DNA of 64,000 bases from Blastobasis lacticolella (lineage: Eukaryota; Arthropoda; Insecta; Lepidoptera; Blastobasidae): contig LR990064.1 in the NCBI GenBank assembly GCA_905147135.1, positions 13,906,001 to 13,970,000 of the forward strand, read 5' to 3'. The notes under the pieces were generated by a model. It made no database searches, was not told where the DNA came from, and was given only the letters and a program-made list of their open reading frames with translations. How positions within the stretch are numbered: the stretch's first letter is position 1; each line of letters begins with the position of its first letter. Below, piece by piece: positions 1-9,592 of this stretch. The translations under genes and the position numbers were made by a program.

Positions 1-606
1 CATAGCAATGTAACCCAGTGAAAGAATTTTTGTAGTCGATTTTGAAATTCCTAAGTTAAATGGGTTTGAAGGAAATGTCAACTGCAATGAAATATCTGCT
101 TTGTTACGTGTTACGTAAGGTTTACCCGGGTATCGAATAACTTCAAGAGACATGACAAAATCACAGTGTTCTAGCGCATAATATATCTACTCTGGTTTAA
201 GAGATATCTTGAAAATTCCTTCACAGATATTCATGTGGTATCATAAGCTAATGGAAAAGTCACTTAACACAAATCATGACTGATACACATTTGCCTTTAA
301 TCTGATCGGCCTCATAACACCAACGTCATTTTCAACTCCTTTGAATATGTATTCTATAACTATACGTTCTGATGCTAGAAGCTTTCCTCGCTAAGGTAAG
401 CTTTGGAAGCTGCAAGTTGCCAAAGCTTACATTGAAAAGTTTCCACTGGAATAACTTCCGAAGATTTCTGAATAACAAAACACTCTGGAAGGCTTCGAAA
501 TAGCTCTCTATTTATGGAGACCGCTATTTTTGTAGGTTAAGCTTATTCTATGTTAAAATGGAAGGAAATAAAACTACGAAAACCAATATATTTATATAAA
601 GAAAAT
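1..606. other. AT-rich sequence, no gene seen
   Basis: No reading frame here resembles a known protein. The only structure that stands out is a perfect 11-bp inverted repeat, GTAAGCTTTGG at 396-406 and CCAAAGCTTAC at 420-430, around a 13-nt loop. Confidence 0.6.
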
Positions 607-633
607 AGTGGATCCGACGCGACTTCGTTTGGT

Positions 634-750
634 AGATTTGGCAGATCATTTAATTACAGTGGAGCGACTGTCATCTGACCTCCGTGACCCTGCTACCAGT
701 AGAACCTGATCGGATTGGATCATGCTGGTTACATATTCATCGCCTGAACA
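634..750 (-). mobile_element. SINE-2 fragment
   Basis: This is the 3' body of SINE-2 read on the minus strand. The blocks GGCAGATCATTTAATTACAG and GACCTCCGTGACCCTGCTAC match the other copies. The tRNA-like head is missing. The 25 bases to its left (607-629) resemble the end of HEL-2, so the two may abut. Confidence 0.75.
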
Positions 751-1045
751 AATACAAATACTTTATTAGTAACAGAGTTACACGTCAAAGTGGCAAGTTG
801 GTACCTAGGAAGTATCTTTATAAGAAACACATTACAATTCATTATAATTTACAATGTCGACGCCGTAGACTAAACTAAATTATTCATAACAAAATATAAT
901 AATGTAATAATTTCAAATTATTGAAAATCATTCACAATAATTAAATCATACGCAATACAATAATAAAATGTCATAGTTTCAGTTATTAATGTCATAATCA
1001 GGTAAAATTGTCATTTCAATTCATTTTACACTATGTGGAGGTTAT
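751..1045. other. AT-rich spacer, nothing recognised
   Basis: Low-complexity AT-rich sequence between a SINE-2 fragment and an RTE-1 relic. No gene or repeat family is recognised. Confidence 0.5.
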
Positions 1046-1556
1046 TTGTGGAGGTTGGGCAGCGTTCGGGAAGCTACGCCACATATTTTCGTCCCAATTA
1101 CCGCAGTGTCTCAAGACGAAGGTCTTTGACCAATGTGTGTTGCCAGTGATGACTTACGGAGCTGAAACGTGGCCACTCACTATGGGCCTTATAAGAAAGC
1201 TCACTGTTGCCCAAAGGGCAATGGAAAGAGCTATGCTCGGAGTTTCTTTGCGCGATCGAGTCAGAAATGAGGAGATCCGCAAGCGAACCAAGGTCACCGA
1301 CATAGCTCTAAGGATTGCCAGACTGAAGTGGCAGTGGGCAGGGCACATAGCTCGAAGAACAGATGGCCGATGGGGCAGTAAAGTTCTCGAGTGGCGACCA
1401 CGTACCGGTAGACGCAGCGTGGGTAGGCCTCCTACAAGGTGGACTGACGACCTGGTAAGGATCGCAGGTACCAGCTGGATGCGGAAAGCACAGGACCGGT
1501 CTTTGTGGAGATCTCTGGGGGAGGCCTATGCCCAGCAGTGGGCGTCTTCTGGCTGA
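1046..1556 (+). pseudogene. RTE-type reverse transcriptase, C-terminal remnant
   Basis: The frame is open for about 170 codons. It shows the post-catalytic region of RTE reverse transcriptases: a MTYGAETWPLT block (the thumb-side YGAETW motif), then a basic stretch with LKWQWAGHIARR, then GRPPTRWTDDL and a terminal LWRSLGEAYAQQW. These blocks are standard in lepidopteran RTE proteins and probably belong to a nucleic-acid-binding tail. The catalytic YADD region is not present, so the protein cannot be active. An open frame can be called from position 1008, but its first ~13 residues do not look like the family and are probably flanking sequence. The intact frame suggests a fairly recent insertion. 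Confidence 0.85.
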
Positions 1557-1576
1557 TATGATGATGATGATGATGA
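1046..1576 (+). mobile_element. RTE-1 LINE, 5'-truncated 3' end
   Basis: This is the 3' end of an RTE-clade non-LTR retrotransposon. It carries the last ~165 codons of the reverse-transcriptase ORF. The stop at 1554-1556 is followed directly by a run of GAT triplets (1557-1576), the simple tail typical of RTE elements. Everything upstream (endonuclease and reverse-transcriptase core) is missing, as expected from 5' truncation during target-primed reverse transcription. Other pieces of the same family lie at 13608-13890, 17503-17665 and 60425-60671. Confidence 0.85.
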
Positions 1577-1680
1577 GGTTATTTACAATCTACAAATTCG
1601 TCAAAGTCATAGAAACAATGTTCTAATAGCCAATGCTTTAATTTTGATTTAAATATGTTGACGGTAGTAGCATTCACGAT

Positions 1681-1844
1681 CAGGTTTCATCAATATGTTT
1701 TATCTTACCGTGAGAGCATCGGGTAGTGTTCAACCAATGTACGTAAGTCAGAAAAGAGTCATTGGTACATTGCGGAGCTGGGGTTTGAACCCGGTACTTC
1801 TTTCTTATGATCCAGCCCTGTTAATCACCAGCCCACCGACGCTC
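1681..1844 (-). mobile_element. SINE-2, 5' half including tRNA-like head
   Basis: Read on the minus strand this is the SINE-2 head (GAGCGTCGGTGGGC), a degraded B box, then the ACCAATGACTCTTTTCTGAC block and the CATCGTGATGAAACC-like block. The 3' half is absent. Confidence 0.75.
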
Positions 1845-2000
1845 TTTGCGACCATTATGCTCTCTAAGCGTGATAGGGGTTTCTTTTTTAAAACTCTTGT
1901 AAAATAATATATTGGCACAGGTATTTGATACTAATTAAATTAGGCTTTAATACATGTCTCCGTACCCTTTTTTAGTTCCCGAATATAATAAACAATAATA

Positions 2001-2175
2001 AATATATGTGCTTGGGCTTTACACAGCGCCATCTAGCCACAAAGGAAGCAAAGCTTGTGTTATGGGTGTTGGATAAACTACTTATATACTTTTTTTTAAT
2101 ACATACTTATTAATCACACTATACCAAGACCCGTAACAGAAATTAAAATTCGTCATTTCAATTTCTGCTCGGCCA
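2001..2175 (-). mobile_element. SINE-1 fragment lacking the tRNA head
   Basis: The tail and body of SINE-1 are clear: ACACAGCGCCATCTAGCC, AAGCAAAGCTTGTGTTATGG, and GACCCGTAACAGAAATTAAA. The copy stops at the start of the tRNA-derived head. Confidence 0.8.
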
Positions 2176-2664
2176 TATAGACTTTTTTTAGATTATATAT
2201 TTTTTTTATTTATTAAATTACGGGCTTCCCAATTATTATCTTATTTGTAAGTCCCTTGGGTTTAGGAGTCCCCGAATCGAAGGTAAAAACTGGGTCACGG
2301 ACTCACCGACCTATCGTGACATTCGTTTCATCGTTTATTTATTTATTCGTTCGCATTTTCGTTCGCAATCATCGTTTACGCTCGATTAGGTCGAGCGTTT
2401 TTATCTTTCTCGACGAAATGGGCGCGGGTCGTGTCATTTCTTTATACAGTGGCACATACGTATCTGAACTGGTGGCTAAAGTTGGAACTACGTGTCACCA
2501 TTTTGATATTCCATATAAATTCTAAATAACAGCGACGCTGTCACTGGTTTAGATAAGTTTGTTGCACAATACTCGCAGTTTGAGAGATTCTTCACGATAC
2601 TGTGTGCTTGAATAAAACGTACGTAGTATTAAAGCAAAAAGTTTTCTTTTATAAATCAATTAAT
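2176..2664. other. Unassigned repeat-like stretch
   Basis: An 89-codon open frame lies at 2256-2525 but resembles no family I know and has no neighbours that would support it. The block at 2525-2575 (palindrome ACAGCGACGCTGT, then AGATAAGTTTGTTGCAC) resembles the reverse complement of the interior of MITE-6 at 36770-36890, so part of this stretch may be an old relative of that element. An AATAAA lies at 2611-2616. Confidence 0.3.
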
Positions 2665-3234
2665 ATGCTTGGGCAATTTACACAGCGCCATCTAGCCCCA
2701 AAGTAAGCAAAGCTTTTGTTATGGGTGCTAGATAACCGATAAACTATTTATGAACTTTTATATTCCGCCATCACACCACCCGCTGTGGGCTGGGTACTCA
2801 TCCCCACTACGTAGACCCTCTGATGACTCTGGTGACCCTACGCGAAGGTTGGAAAGAACGTTTCTCGCTCGTACGATTTGGATATGGAATGAGCTCCCAG
2901 CCGCAGTGTTCCCTTTGGAGTATGACATGGGATCGTTCAAGAGGTATATTAGAGGTCTCTTCAGAGGCGGACATTGGTGACTCCCCTGGTGTTGCTGATG
3001 TCCATAGGCGACGGTGATCACTTTCCATCAGGTGGCCCGCTTGCATGTTTGTCTGCCGTATAACAACGACATAAGCGAAAATAAACGAAAATACATACTT
3101 ATTATACATATAACACGCAGACCCGTAACAGAAATTAAATTTCATCATTTCAATTTCTGCTCGGCTGGAAATCGGACCCTGGACCTCTGTGTGGACAGAA
3201 CGGCATGTTAACCAACTGAACAACTCAGGTCGTC
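2665..3234 (-). mobile_element. SINE-1 split by a LINE-J1 insertion
   Basis: Tail and body lie at 2665-2760, the central part and tRNA head at 3088-3234. The two pieces join at the same point of the SINE consensus (ACTTTT / AAATACATAC), so this is one copy opened by the LINE-J1 fragment between them. Confidence 0.85.
2761..3087 (+). pseudogene. LINE-J1 C-terminal relic inside SINE-1
   Basis: The translated sequence carries the Jockey-like LINE C-terminal signature. It includes ERTFLARTIWIWNELPA and YDMGSFKRYIRGLFRGG, followed by the non-coding 3' end GGTGGCCCGCTTGCATGTTT and a short A-rich tail. A frameshift separates the early residues (HHPLWAGYSSP) from the family frame. It encodes no catalytic residues. 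Related copies lie at 5620, 51201 and 63431. Confidence 0.8.
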
Positions 3235-3279
3235 AATCGGTAAATTTTGTGTCAATCTGTGGACTAAAAGGAAAGGTCT

Positions 3280-3383
3280 AATGGAAAGTAGTTACCGCTG
3301 CCTATGGACATTAGCAACACCAAGAATATCGCTAATGCGTAGCACACCTCTATAACACGTGCTTTGGCAGCAAAAAGGCAAAT
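3280..3383 (-). mobile_element. NA-C fragment, left arm of an inverted pair
   Basis: Minus-strand 3' portion of NA-C (reverse complement of the ...TGCTAATGTCTATAGGC... block). It mirrors the right-hand copy at 3494-3600 over about 100 bp, giving a long imperfect inverted repeat with a ~110-bp spacer. Confidence 0.75.
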
Positions 3384-3643
3384 TACAGAATACCGCAGCT
3401 AAACAATACTCATTTAAATAGTATTGTGTTTCTGCCGGTGAGTAAGGTCTCCAGTGCTCCTATTTGGGGAACCGTGGCTTTTGCAGTGGAGGTGCATTTG
3501 CCTTTTTGCTGCCAAAGCCCGTGTTATAGAGGTGGGCAACGCATTGACGATATTCTTGGTGTTGCTAATGTCTATAGGCAGTGGTCACCACTTTCCATCA
3601 GGTGGCCCGTTTGCCTGTTTGCCTACGGTATGACATAAAATAA
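3384..3643 (+). mobile_element. NA-C element
   Basis: Non-coding repeat that starts ACAGAATACCGCAGCTAAAC and ends CATCAGGTGGCCCGTTTGCC followed by an ACATAAAA tail. The last ~115 bp resembles the 3' end of LINE-J1. Other copies lie at 5907, 7741, 35441 and 44252. Confidence 0.75.
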
Positions 3644-3784
3644 AGACGGATTACCAATGCCTTTTCCACCCACCAGTAAAACCCTGGGACACGTTGCTCT
3701 GGTGGCAACTAGGCAAATGTTAACCTTACTGCCAATGGCAAACACTAGAGACCTTGCTAACCAGCAGGAATATATCACTTATAA

Positions 3785-3932
3785 TAATCATAATCATTAT
3801 AAGCTAGACGCCTTCAAGACTAGACTGAATAGACTGTTCCTAGACAGGCATGTTGCATCTTCGGGCGCATCGTCACTTACCAAAAGGTCGCCAGATGAGA
3901 AGGCGGTCAAATGTCTGGCTAGTATAATTTAA
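3785..3932 (+). pseudogene. LINE-J2 C-terminal tip
   Basis: A short in-frame piece reads [20 protein letters not shown] and then a stop near the end of the family ORF. The same block ends the larger LINE-J2 copies at 26815 and 54961. Nothing upstream of the last ~50 codons is present. Confidence 0.7.
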
Positions 3933-4628
3933 AAAAAATCCTTCTAAGCGATTTTATACATTAACTGAAGTGGTATTTATAATCAAAATCAATTATTTAA
4001 AAAAAATATGCTCCTTAAAATGTAAAGGGCAATATTTAAAAGAATGCCTGAAAATGCAAAAATTACAAAGACATAAAAATACTTAGTTTTCTTTGACTTG
4101 ATAATAGAAAAACGCAGACTGATTGAAATTTGGTTTCAAAAGAATACGGCTTGAGTTTGGATATAATTGAATTGTAATTATGTTTCTCACTTCAATTTAA
4201 ACTCGGAGTGAATTTTGAAGCCTTTATTTTTAGAATGTAGTTAGAAAGACGTGAATTTTCATAATCAAATATTTTCTTTTTATATTGGAACCTGATATGT
4301 ACTTGTCCACTTGTCTTTCAACGCAAATAGGGGTGTTCCAAGTTCGACGTATGATCTGTTAAAACTGACTTATCCTATTTGGTGAACGATCAATGTCCAA
4401 AATGACGACTTTCCGTATCAATCACGCTACGTATATAGATGTCGAGAAACACATAGAATGTGAGTTTCAACGAAACCTGCTGCACATTATCCATTTTAAT
4501 ACATGATTTCCTTAACCAAATCTCTGTGTATGTGTGTCTGACTGTGACATTGTAGCTCCCGAACGGAAAACCCGACTTTGTTGCGTTTTCATTAATTTGA
4601 ATACCACTTTAAACGAGATAGTTCATTA
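3933..4628. other. AT-rich sequence with an old repeat
   Basis: No gene is seen. The block at about 4515-4610 (...TCCCGAACGGAAAACCCGACT...) resembles the REP-O dispersed repeat found at 17160, 25190, 26455 and 57000. Confidence 0.45.
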
Positions 4629-5122
4629 GTCATCATCATCATCGTCTGAGCGGTCAATCCCGGCTACTGCCAGGGTCCGCCTTCCTACTTTGCTTTCTCC
4701 ACTTTGCCCGATCTTCTGCATCCTCACGTCGTAAGCCGTTGGCTCTCGCGTCAGACTCGGCGATGTCAATCCATCGCTTCTTAGGTCTCCCGCGGGACCT
4801 CTTTCCTGATACAGGCAGGTTTAGACACCTATTTCCCACGTATCCCTGGGGCTTGCGCAACACGTGACCATACCAGCGCAGCCGTGCCTCTTCGATCTTA
4901 TCTGCGATATCTCTTACGCCAAGGCTGCCACGGATGTACTCGTTACGCACTCAATCAAGTCGCGTAACGCCACACATCCACCGCAGCATTTTCATTTCGT
5001 TGGCGTGGAGTTCGCGGACGTGCTTCGTCAGCGCCGGCCAGGTTTCGCTGCCGTAAAGCATCACAGGCCTAATTATGCTCTTATATATTAGCCCCTTGAG
5101 CTTGATTGGGATTTTAGGGTCG
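4629..5122 (-). pseudogene. RTE-2 LINE C-terminal relic with in-frame stop
   Basis: Minus-strand translation shows an RTE-type C-terminus distinct from RTE-1: LKGLIYKSIIRPVMLYGSET, then RLRWYGHVLRKPQ and RGRPKKRWIDI, then a stop. A GATGATGATGATG run just 3' of the stop (4630-4643 on the plus strand) is the RTE simple tail. A TGA at 4951-4953 breaks the frame between GVTRLD and VRNEYI, so the copy is dead even in this short piece. An open frame is also countable from 4950 downward, but that start is only the first codon after the stop. Smaller pieces lie at 9001 and 55836. Confidence 0.85.
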
Positions 5123-5232
5123 CAGGAGGAGGAGATGGTTCTTTAGTATATTTTAATAAAAGCGGTTTAGTAATTTGGGAAATATTTGAGTATATCTATA
5201 GGTAGACATCCTTTAGGTTCCTTATATTTATT

Positions 5233-5432
5233 TACTAGTGGACCCGGCGCGACTTTGTTCGCCGTATACCCACTTTAACCCTACCTACTCTTCTTTTCTT
5301 GCTAAAAACCTTCCTCTTGAATGACTGTATTTATTGTTGTACCACTAAAATCCGTTGCATAGTTCAAAAGATCTAAGCGTACATAGATATATAGGGACAG
5401 ACCGTGGGAAGCGACTTTGTTTTATAATATTG
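5233..5432 (-). mobile_element. HEL-2 (Helitron-like) fragment
   Basis: On the minus strand this ends AAGTCGCGCCGGGTCCACTAG followed by T. That resembles the CTAG|T end of HEL-1 at 18345. Copies also lie near 32110, 49655 and 50850. The Helitron label is an inference from the end alone. Confidence 0.45.
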
Positions 5433-5619
5433 ATAGACTTTCAAGAAATGTTCCAAATTCTCATTCTAAAATACCCCACTCAAACTAATGCGGTGCCATA
5501 AAGCACTTTTAATGCAATTTTATGCTCACAATCTGTAATATACGGTCTTTCGCAACAGCACTTACTTAACATCTAGGAATAGAGATGTGCAAGTGTTACA
5601 GTACGGTCTTGGTTACACC

Positions 5620-5794
5620 AGCCTCATCCCCACTACGTAGACCCTCTGTTGGTCACCACGCGAAGGTTCGAAAGAACGTTTCTCGCTCGTACGATTCGGA
5701 TGTGGAGTGAGCTCCCAGCCACAGCGCGTTTCCTTTGGACTATGACATGGTATTGTTCAAGAGGTATATTTGAGGTCTCTTCAGAGGCGGGTAT
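5620..5794 (+). pseudogene. LINE-J1 C-terminal relic
   Basis: Contains ERTFLARTIRMWSELPA in frame, then a frameshift before TMTWYCSRGIF-like residues where the family has YDMGSFKRYI. It ends in an A-run (about 5795-5808). It is truncated at both sides relative to the copy at 63431. Confidence 0.75.
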
Positions 5795-5819
5795 GAAAAA
5801 AAAAAAAAGAATTGCTACT

Positions 5820-5906
5820 TTTTTGCGAAGCAATTGCCTTCTTAATCATCGCCAACCCCTTTCCCCCATCAGGAGACGCGATCCCCAGCTATCCACACGA
5901 GCCGCT
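5820..5906 (+). pseudogene. LINE-J2 fragment cut by NA-C
   Basis: Nucleotide matches to the J2 copy at 27365-27495 include GCGAAGCAATTGC and AGCTATCCACACGAGCCGCTT, with an internal deletion. It stops abruptly where the poly-T of the minus-strand NA-C begins, which suggests NA-C inserted into it. Confidence 0.6.
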
Positions 5907-6143
5907 TTTTTTTTTTTTATGTCATACGGTAGGTAAACAGGCAAGCGAGCCACCTGATGGAAAGTGGTCACCACCGCCTATAGACATTAGCAACACGTTG
6001 CTCTGGCAGCAAAAAGGCAAAAGCCACTCCACTGCCAAAGCCACGGTTCCCCAAATCCCCACCCCATGGAGCACTGGAAACCTTACTCACCGGCAGAAAC
6101 ACAATACTATTTAAAAGAGTATTATTTAGCTGCGATATTCTGT
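5907..6143 (-). mobile_element. NA-C element
   Basis: Minus-strand copy that starts with its oligo-A tail (seen as T-run) and runs through the LINE-like 3' end to the CGCAGCTAAATAATACTC head. Confidence 0.8.
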
Positions 6144-6731
6144 TAATGTTTCTTTTCTATTTTATTTAGAAAACCAACAGCTATCCAACAACATAATCTT
6201 CTTATTCTTCTTTGTATAATATAATGTAATACATTAACAATCCGCCATTCTCCGAAACCGATACATTTTGTGACCTGGCAAGCCGCTTCGTACACGTACG
6301 AGTACACATTACATTACATCATATTACGTTACACGTGGTGCTTTGTAATAAGTGTTTCTACCTGCCTTAAATAAATAAAAAGAAACACGATATGTCTGTA
6401 ACAGATAAACGACCAGCTACACTCCCTACGTACTGGCGACATGACGGTTTTTAAATTCAAATTGGTTTCGTTGTTCCGAATTCAAATATTCAAATTCGAA
6501 CAGCGTGTAACACGTCGGTAACGATATTTTTTTGGTTTTTATTATTTCACTCCTCAATTATTCGTTACGGAGTGGTTGGAAAATAAAATATTAAGTTTTT
6601 ATTCGATGAAACTACAAAATAAAAAGCTGCCCTTCCCGTAAAACTGTAGCTGAATCCATCATTTCTTATTTCCAGATTTTTTATTTTTGGATACTGCGGC
6701 ATTATTTTATTCTCTCTTTTTCTGATTAATA
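6144..6731. other. AT-rich spacer, nothing recognised
   Basis: No reading frame or repeat family is recognised in these ~590 bases. Confidence 0.5.
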
Positions 6732-7022
6732 AAGGTTAAGCGAGAGGTACCGAGTTAGAAGCCAGATGCCGTTACGTACCAATGCCTCCTTTTCTAAGTT
6801 ATGTACATTAGTTGAACACAAACCATGCTCTTGCGGTGAGTGAAAACATTATTTAAACGATTGGATGTGTAACCATAATCCAATCTGGTCAGGTTGTAAA
6901 GCCGGAGATCAGATGGCAGTCGTTCTACTGTAATTAACTGATCTGCCAAATCCTGGATCACGGTCAAGGCGGACTCTGGGCCCTCGCTCGCGATAGCACA
7001 ACCGGGACAACAACGCCAAAGT
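6732..7022 (+). mobile_element. SINE-2, head partly deleted
   Basis: A shortened head (GGTTAAGCGAGAGGTACCGAG) is followed by the full body: TTATGTACATTAGTTGAACA, AATCCAATCTGGTCAGGTT, and CCTGGATCACGGTCAAGGCG. It ends at ...CACAACCGGGACAACAACGCC with no clear GATGAT run. Confidence 0.8.
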
Positions 7023-7050
7023 GACCACTGTGACAACTTTATCTTTCTCT

Positions 7051-7175
7051 TCGTGTTTTTTTTTCCTAGGAAGGCACACGGACGGACGGACCACCTGATG
7101 GTGCGCGGCCATCGTCGTCTAGGACATCTGCCAGTCTAGCCATCTTTGACAGCTCCGCTTGCGTGATGCGTGTAT
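7051..7175 (-). mobile_element. Probable LINE 3' end
   Basis: A T-run followed by ...GGACCACCTGATGGT... matches the general form of Jockey-like LINE 3' ends read on the minus strand (ACCATCAGGTGG...A-tail). The family is not identified. Confidence 0.4.
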
Positions 7176-7315
7176 GGTAGAAATTTGACAGGTCGAAGTT
7201 CGACTATACATCTACATTGACTCTGATTGTGTATGATCATCCAATCAGCCAATCCACCTCCTTTGTACACCGAAAGTACGTGAATTGTCTATGGACCAAG
7301 AATTTCTACAGCAAA

Positions 7316-7468
7316 CGTTAGCTTATGTCAGATAACGATAGCTTATGTCAGTAACGTTAGCTTATGTCAGATAACGATAGCTTATGTCAGTAACGTTAGC
7401 TTATGTCAGATAACGTTAGCTTATGTCAGATAACGTTAGCTTATGTCAGATAACGGTAGCTTATGTCA
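7316..7468 (+). repeat. 20-bp minisatellite, about 8 units
   Basis: Eight tandem copies of GCTTATGTCAGATAACGTTA. Units 2 and 4 are 19 bp long (GTCAGTAACG in place of GTCAGATAACG), so the first four units form two copies of a 39-bp higher-order unit. The last unit is partial. Flanks are unique. Confidence 0.95.
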
Positions 7469-7539
7469 AATTCCATACATTTTTTTCTACCAAAAACGAT
7501 TGTAGATTAACGAAACCTCTTGGCTAAGGCCGCTGTAAT

Positions 7540-7720
7540 GTAAGGGAAGCGAATGCGGTGCCGACCGTAGACATGCCTTTTGAAGAACCCCATGTTACAA
7601 GTGGAAAGGAATGATTTCGGGAGGTAGCTTATTCCACAACTTGCACGTGCTGGTAAAAAGGCTCGTGATGCTCGTACGTTACGTGGATGCCAGGCATAAA
7701 GATTGGAAAGTTAGCGACCT
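7540..7720 (-). pseudogene. Probable LINE C-terminal relic
   Basis: Minus-strand translation gives RTSITSLFTSTCKLWNKLPP, which fits the R...F.....LWN.LP pattern that ends many Jockey-like LINE proteins. A stop follows soon after. It is not one of families J1 to J3. Confidence 0.45.
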
Positions 7721-7740
7721 TCACAGACATGTTTTACATC

Positions 7741-7930
7741 GTACGGTAGCCAAACACCCAAGCGGGCCACCTGATGGAAAGTGGTCACCACTGCCTATAG
7801 ACATTAGCAACACCAAGAGTATCGCCAATGCGTTTCCCTCCTCTATAACACGTGGCTCTGGCAGCTAAAAGGCAAATGCCCCTCCACTGCCAAAGCTACG
7901 GTTTCCCAAATCCCCGCCCCATGGAACTGG
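7741..7930 (-). mobile_element. NA-C element, partial
   Basis: Minus-strand copy of the 3' two thirds, from the TACGGTAGCCAAACA end through ...CCACTGCCAAAGCTACGGTT... to the CCCCATGGA block. The head is missing. Confidence 0.75.
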
Positions 7931-8313
7931 CAAATATATATACTTTTTTTGCTCTGTGATGCCAGGTATCTAGTGGCATGCCTTCCATACCGCGCATAGA
8001 ACATTCCATAATTGATCTGTCGCCCGCCGAAACTGGCGTATCATCCAAACGTCAAACTTGCGAATACAATACGCGGAATTCTCCGAACGGGACGTGAAAA
8101 ATTCATTTGGCACTCAACGATTCATTGTCGGCTGTCAACGCGTGTAGACTCGGCTTCTAAATTCAAAAATTGATGTTGAAAAAATAAACGACGCGTCGCG
8201 CTTGTCCATTGGCCGGTTTCGGCGTAGATGGGATTTGAATAACCAATGTTTGACTTTGTTAGACATGTGAAAGTTTAAAGAGCAACTATAGAAAAAATGT
8301 AGCGCTGATGGCC
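7931..8313. other. Unassigned spacer
   Basis: No gene or repeat family is recognised. Base composition is mixed, with several CG-containing words, so parts may be unique genomic sequence. Confidence 0.45.
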
Positions 8314-8556
8314 TAATGTACATTTGATTAAATTCAGATGTCTTAATTCAATAGCAAAAAGCGTGAGAGAAAATCAAAGCGGAATGTATTGCTCATACAA
8401 TAAGGTCCAATTTTGTATCACTTATATTATGTTACGCGTCGCTCTGCTTTCCAAAAGGCGTGATACAAAAAAATTATATTCGATAAACATTCCAGATTGA
8501 TTTACTCACGCTTTGTTTCTGAATTTAGTCGACTGAATGTAGCCAAATGTAATAAG
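8314..8556. mobile_element. MITE-3 copy
   Basis: A ~240-bp non-coding element bounded by imperfect ~30-bp inverted repeats, ACATTTGATTAAATTCAG on the left and the complement of CTGAATGTAGCCAAATGT on the right. Its interior carries mirrored motifs (GTGATACAAAA / TTTTGTATCAC). Copies lie at 48786 and 56702. Confidence 0.75.
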
Positions 8557-8578
8557 CGCAAAAGTGCTGGATTAATAT

Positions 8579-8986
8579 CTCTGGGCTTCAATTCTGGTAC
8601 GGAAATCGTCTCAGTTGATGTAACATTACAATTGCATCGCATGTCAAACGTGTGATTGTTATTCAAATGACAGATGTTGAGTTGCAACTTTCATAAGTTC
8701 GAACTATTCCACAATTCGTTTTCTGGTACTTTAGTTGCATTATGGTTTTATATGGCTGTTGGTACTCCAATAAATAAATAAACTACTAAGTTGCATATTT
8801 CTTAGTTGGCAAACTGCCTTCAATTCTGTCAACAAAAACGTGTCAAAGGTCGCACAATGATTTAACTGCAATTTAACTGGGATGATGCTGGGGCTGACTC
8901 GATACCTCGACGTAGTTATAGTAACATCACAGTTACATTGCAACATAATAACAACTGTATTGCACACCAGAATCGGTACCCTGGGT
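8579..8986. mobile_element. MITE-4 copy 1
   Basis: A ~410-bp element with inverted ends CTGGGCTTCAATTCTGGTAC and, at the right, the complement of CCCTGGGTACCGATTCTGGT. It is nearly the reverse complement of the copy at 42892-43300. No coding capacity. It follows MITE-3 with a 22-bp gap. Confidence 0.8.
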
Positions 8987-9000
8987 CTATCCAACTCCGA

Positions 9001-9096
9001 CCGAGAGCCAACGACTTAAGACGCGAGGATGCCGAACGTAGCGCGAAGTGGGGAAGAAGGAGTTGGAAAGAACAGGAGATTGAGCGCTAGGATGAG
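9001..9096 (+). pseudogene. RTE-2 C-terminal fragment
   Basis: The translation RANDLRREDAERSAKWGRRS aligns with the last 30 codons of the RTE-2 copy at 4629. A stop (TAG at 9088) and GATGAG follow. Confidence 0.7.
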
Positions 9097-9127
9097 AAAG
9101 AACGCTATAAATAATTAAAATAATTTT

Positions 9128-9470
9128 GGAGTTAACGTCCCGGTTATGCTCTCTCGCACGAGAGCCTGGGGTCCGCTTTGACCATGTTCCAGGATTTGGC
9201 AGATCAGGTAATTACAGTGAAGCGACTCCCATCTGACTTCCTTGTCCCTGCTACCAGGAGAACCTGACTAGATTGGATTATGGTTACACATTCAGTCGCC
9301 TGAATATGCAGGTTTCATCACGATGTTTTCCCTCACCATAAGAGCATTGGTTAGCTTAAACTAATGTATAACTCAGAAAAGAGTCAGTGGTACATGGCCG
9401 CAGTGGAATTCGAACCCAGTACTTCTTGCTTACGAGTCAGATACCTCAACCAGTCAGCCACCGGCGTCCC
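9128..9470 (-). mobile_element. SINE-2, near full length
   Basis: Complete from the 3' end (TTAACGTCCCGGTTATGC on the plus strand) to the tRNA-like head (CAGTCAGCCACCGGCGTCC). All body blocks are present in order. About 343 bp long. Confidence 0.88.
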
Positions 9471-9529
9471 TCCTGATCTCCTGGCATGTTGGTATATTCG
9501 TCGTTAATCTAAGTTAAAATAAGTTGACC

Positions 9530-9592
9530 ATCTAAACCAGTACACCTTTATGTACCTGTGATGACTGAATAAATGATTATGATTATGATTAA
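9530..9592 (+). mobile_element. Short LINE-like 3' tail
   Basis: GTGATGACTGAATAAATGAT followed by ATTATG repeats looks like a LINE 3' end with AATAAA and a simple tail. The family is unknown. Confidence 0.35.

Noticed and set aside
2256..2525. An 89-codon open frame with a hydrophobic stretch.
   Set aside because: No family resemblance and no supporting neighbour. Part of the flanking sequence looks like an old MITE.
7316..7468. A CRISPR-like array.
   Set aside because: Units are directly adjacent with no unique spacers, and the context is a eukaryotic genome.
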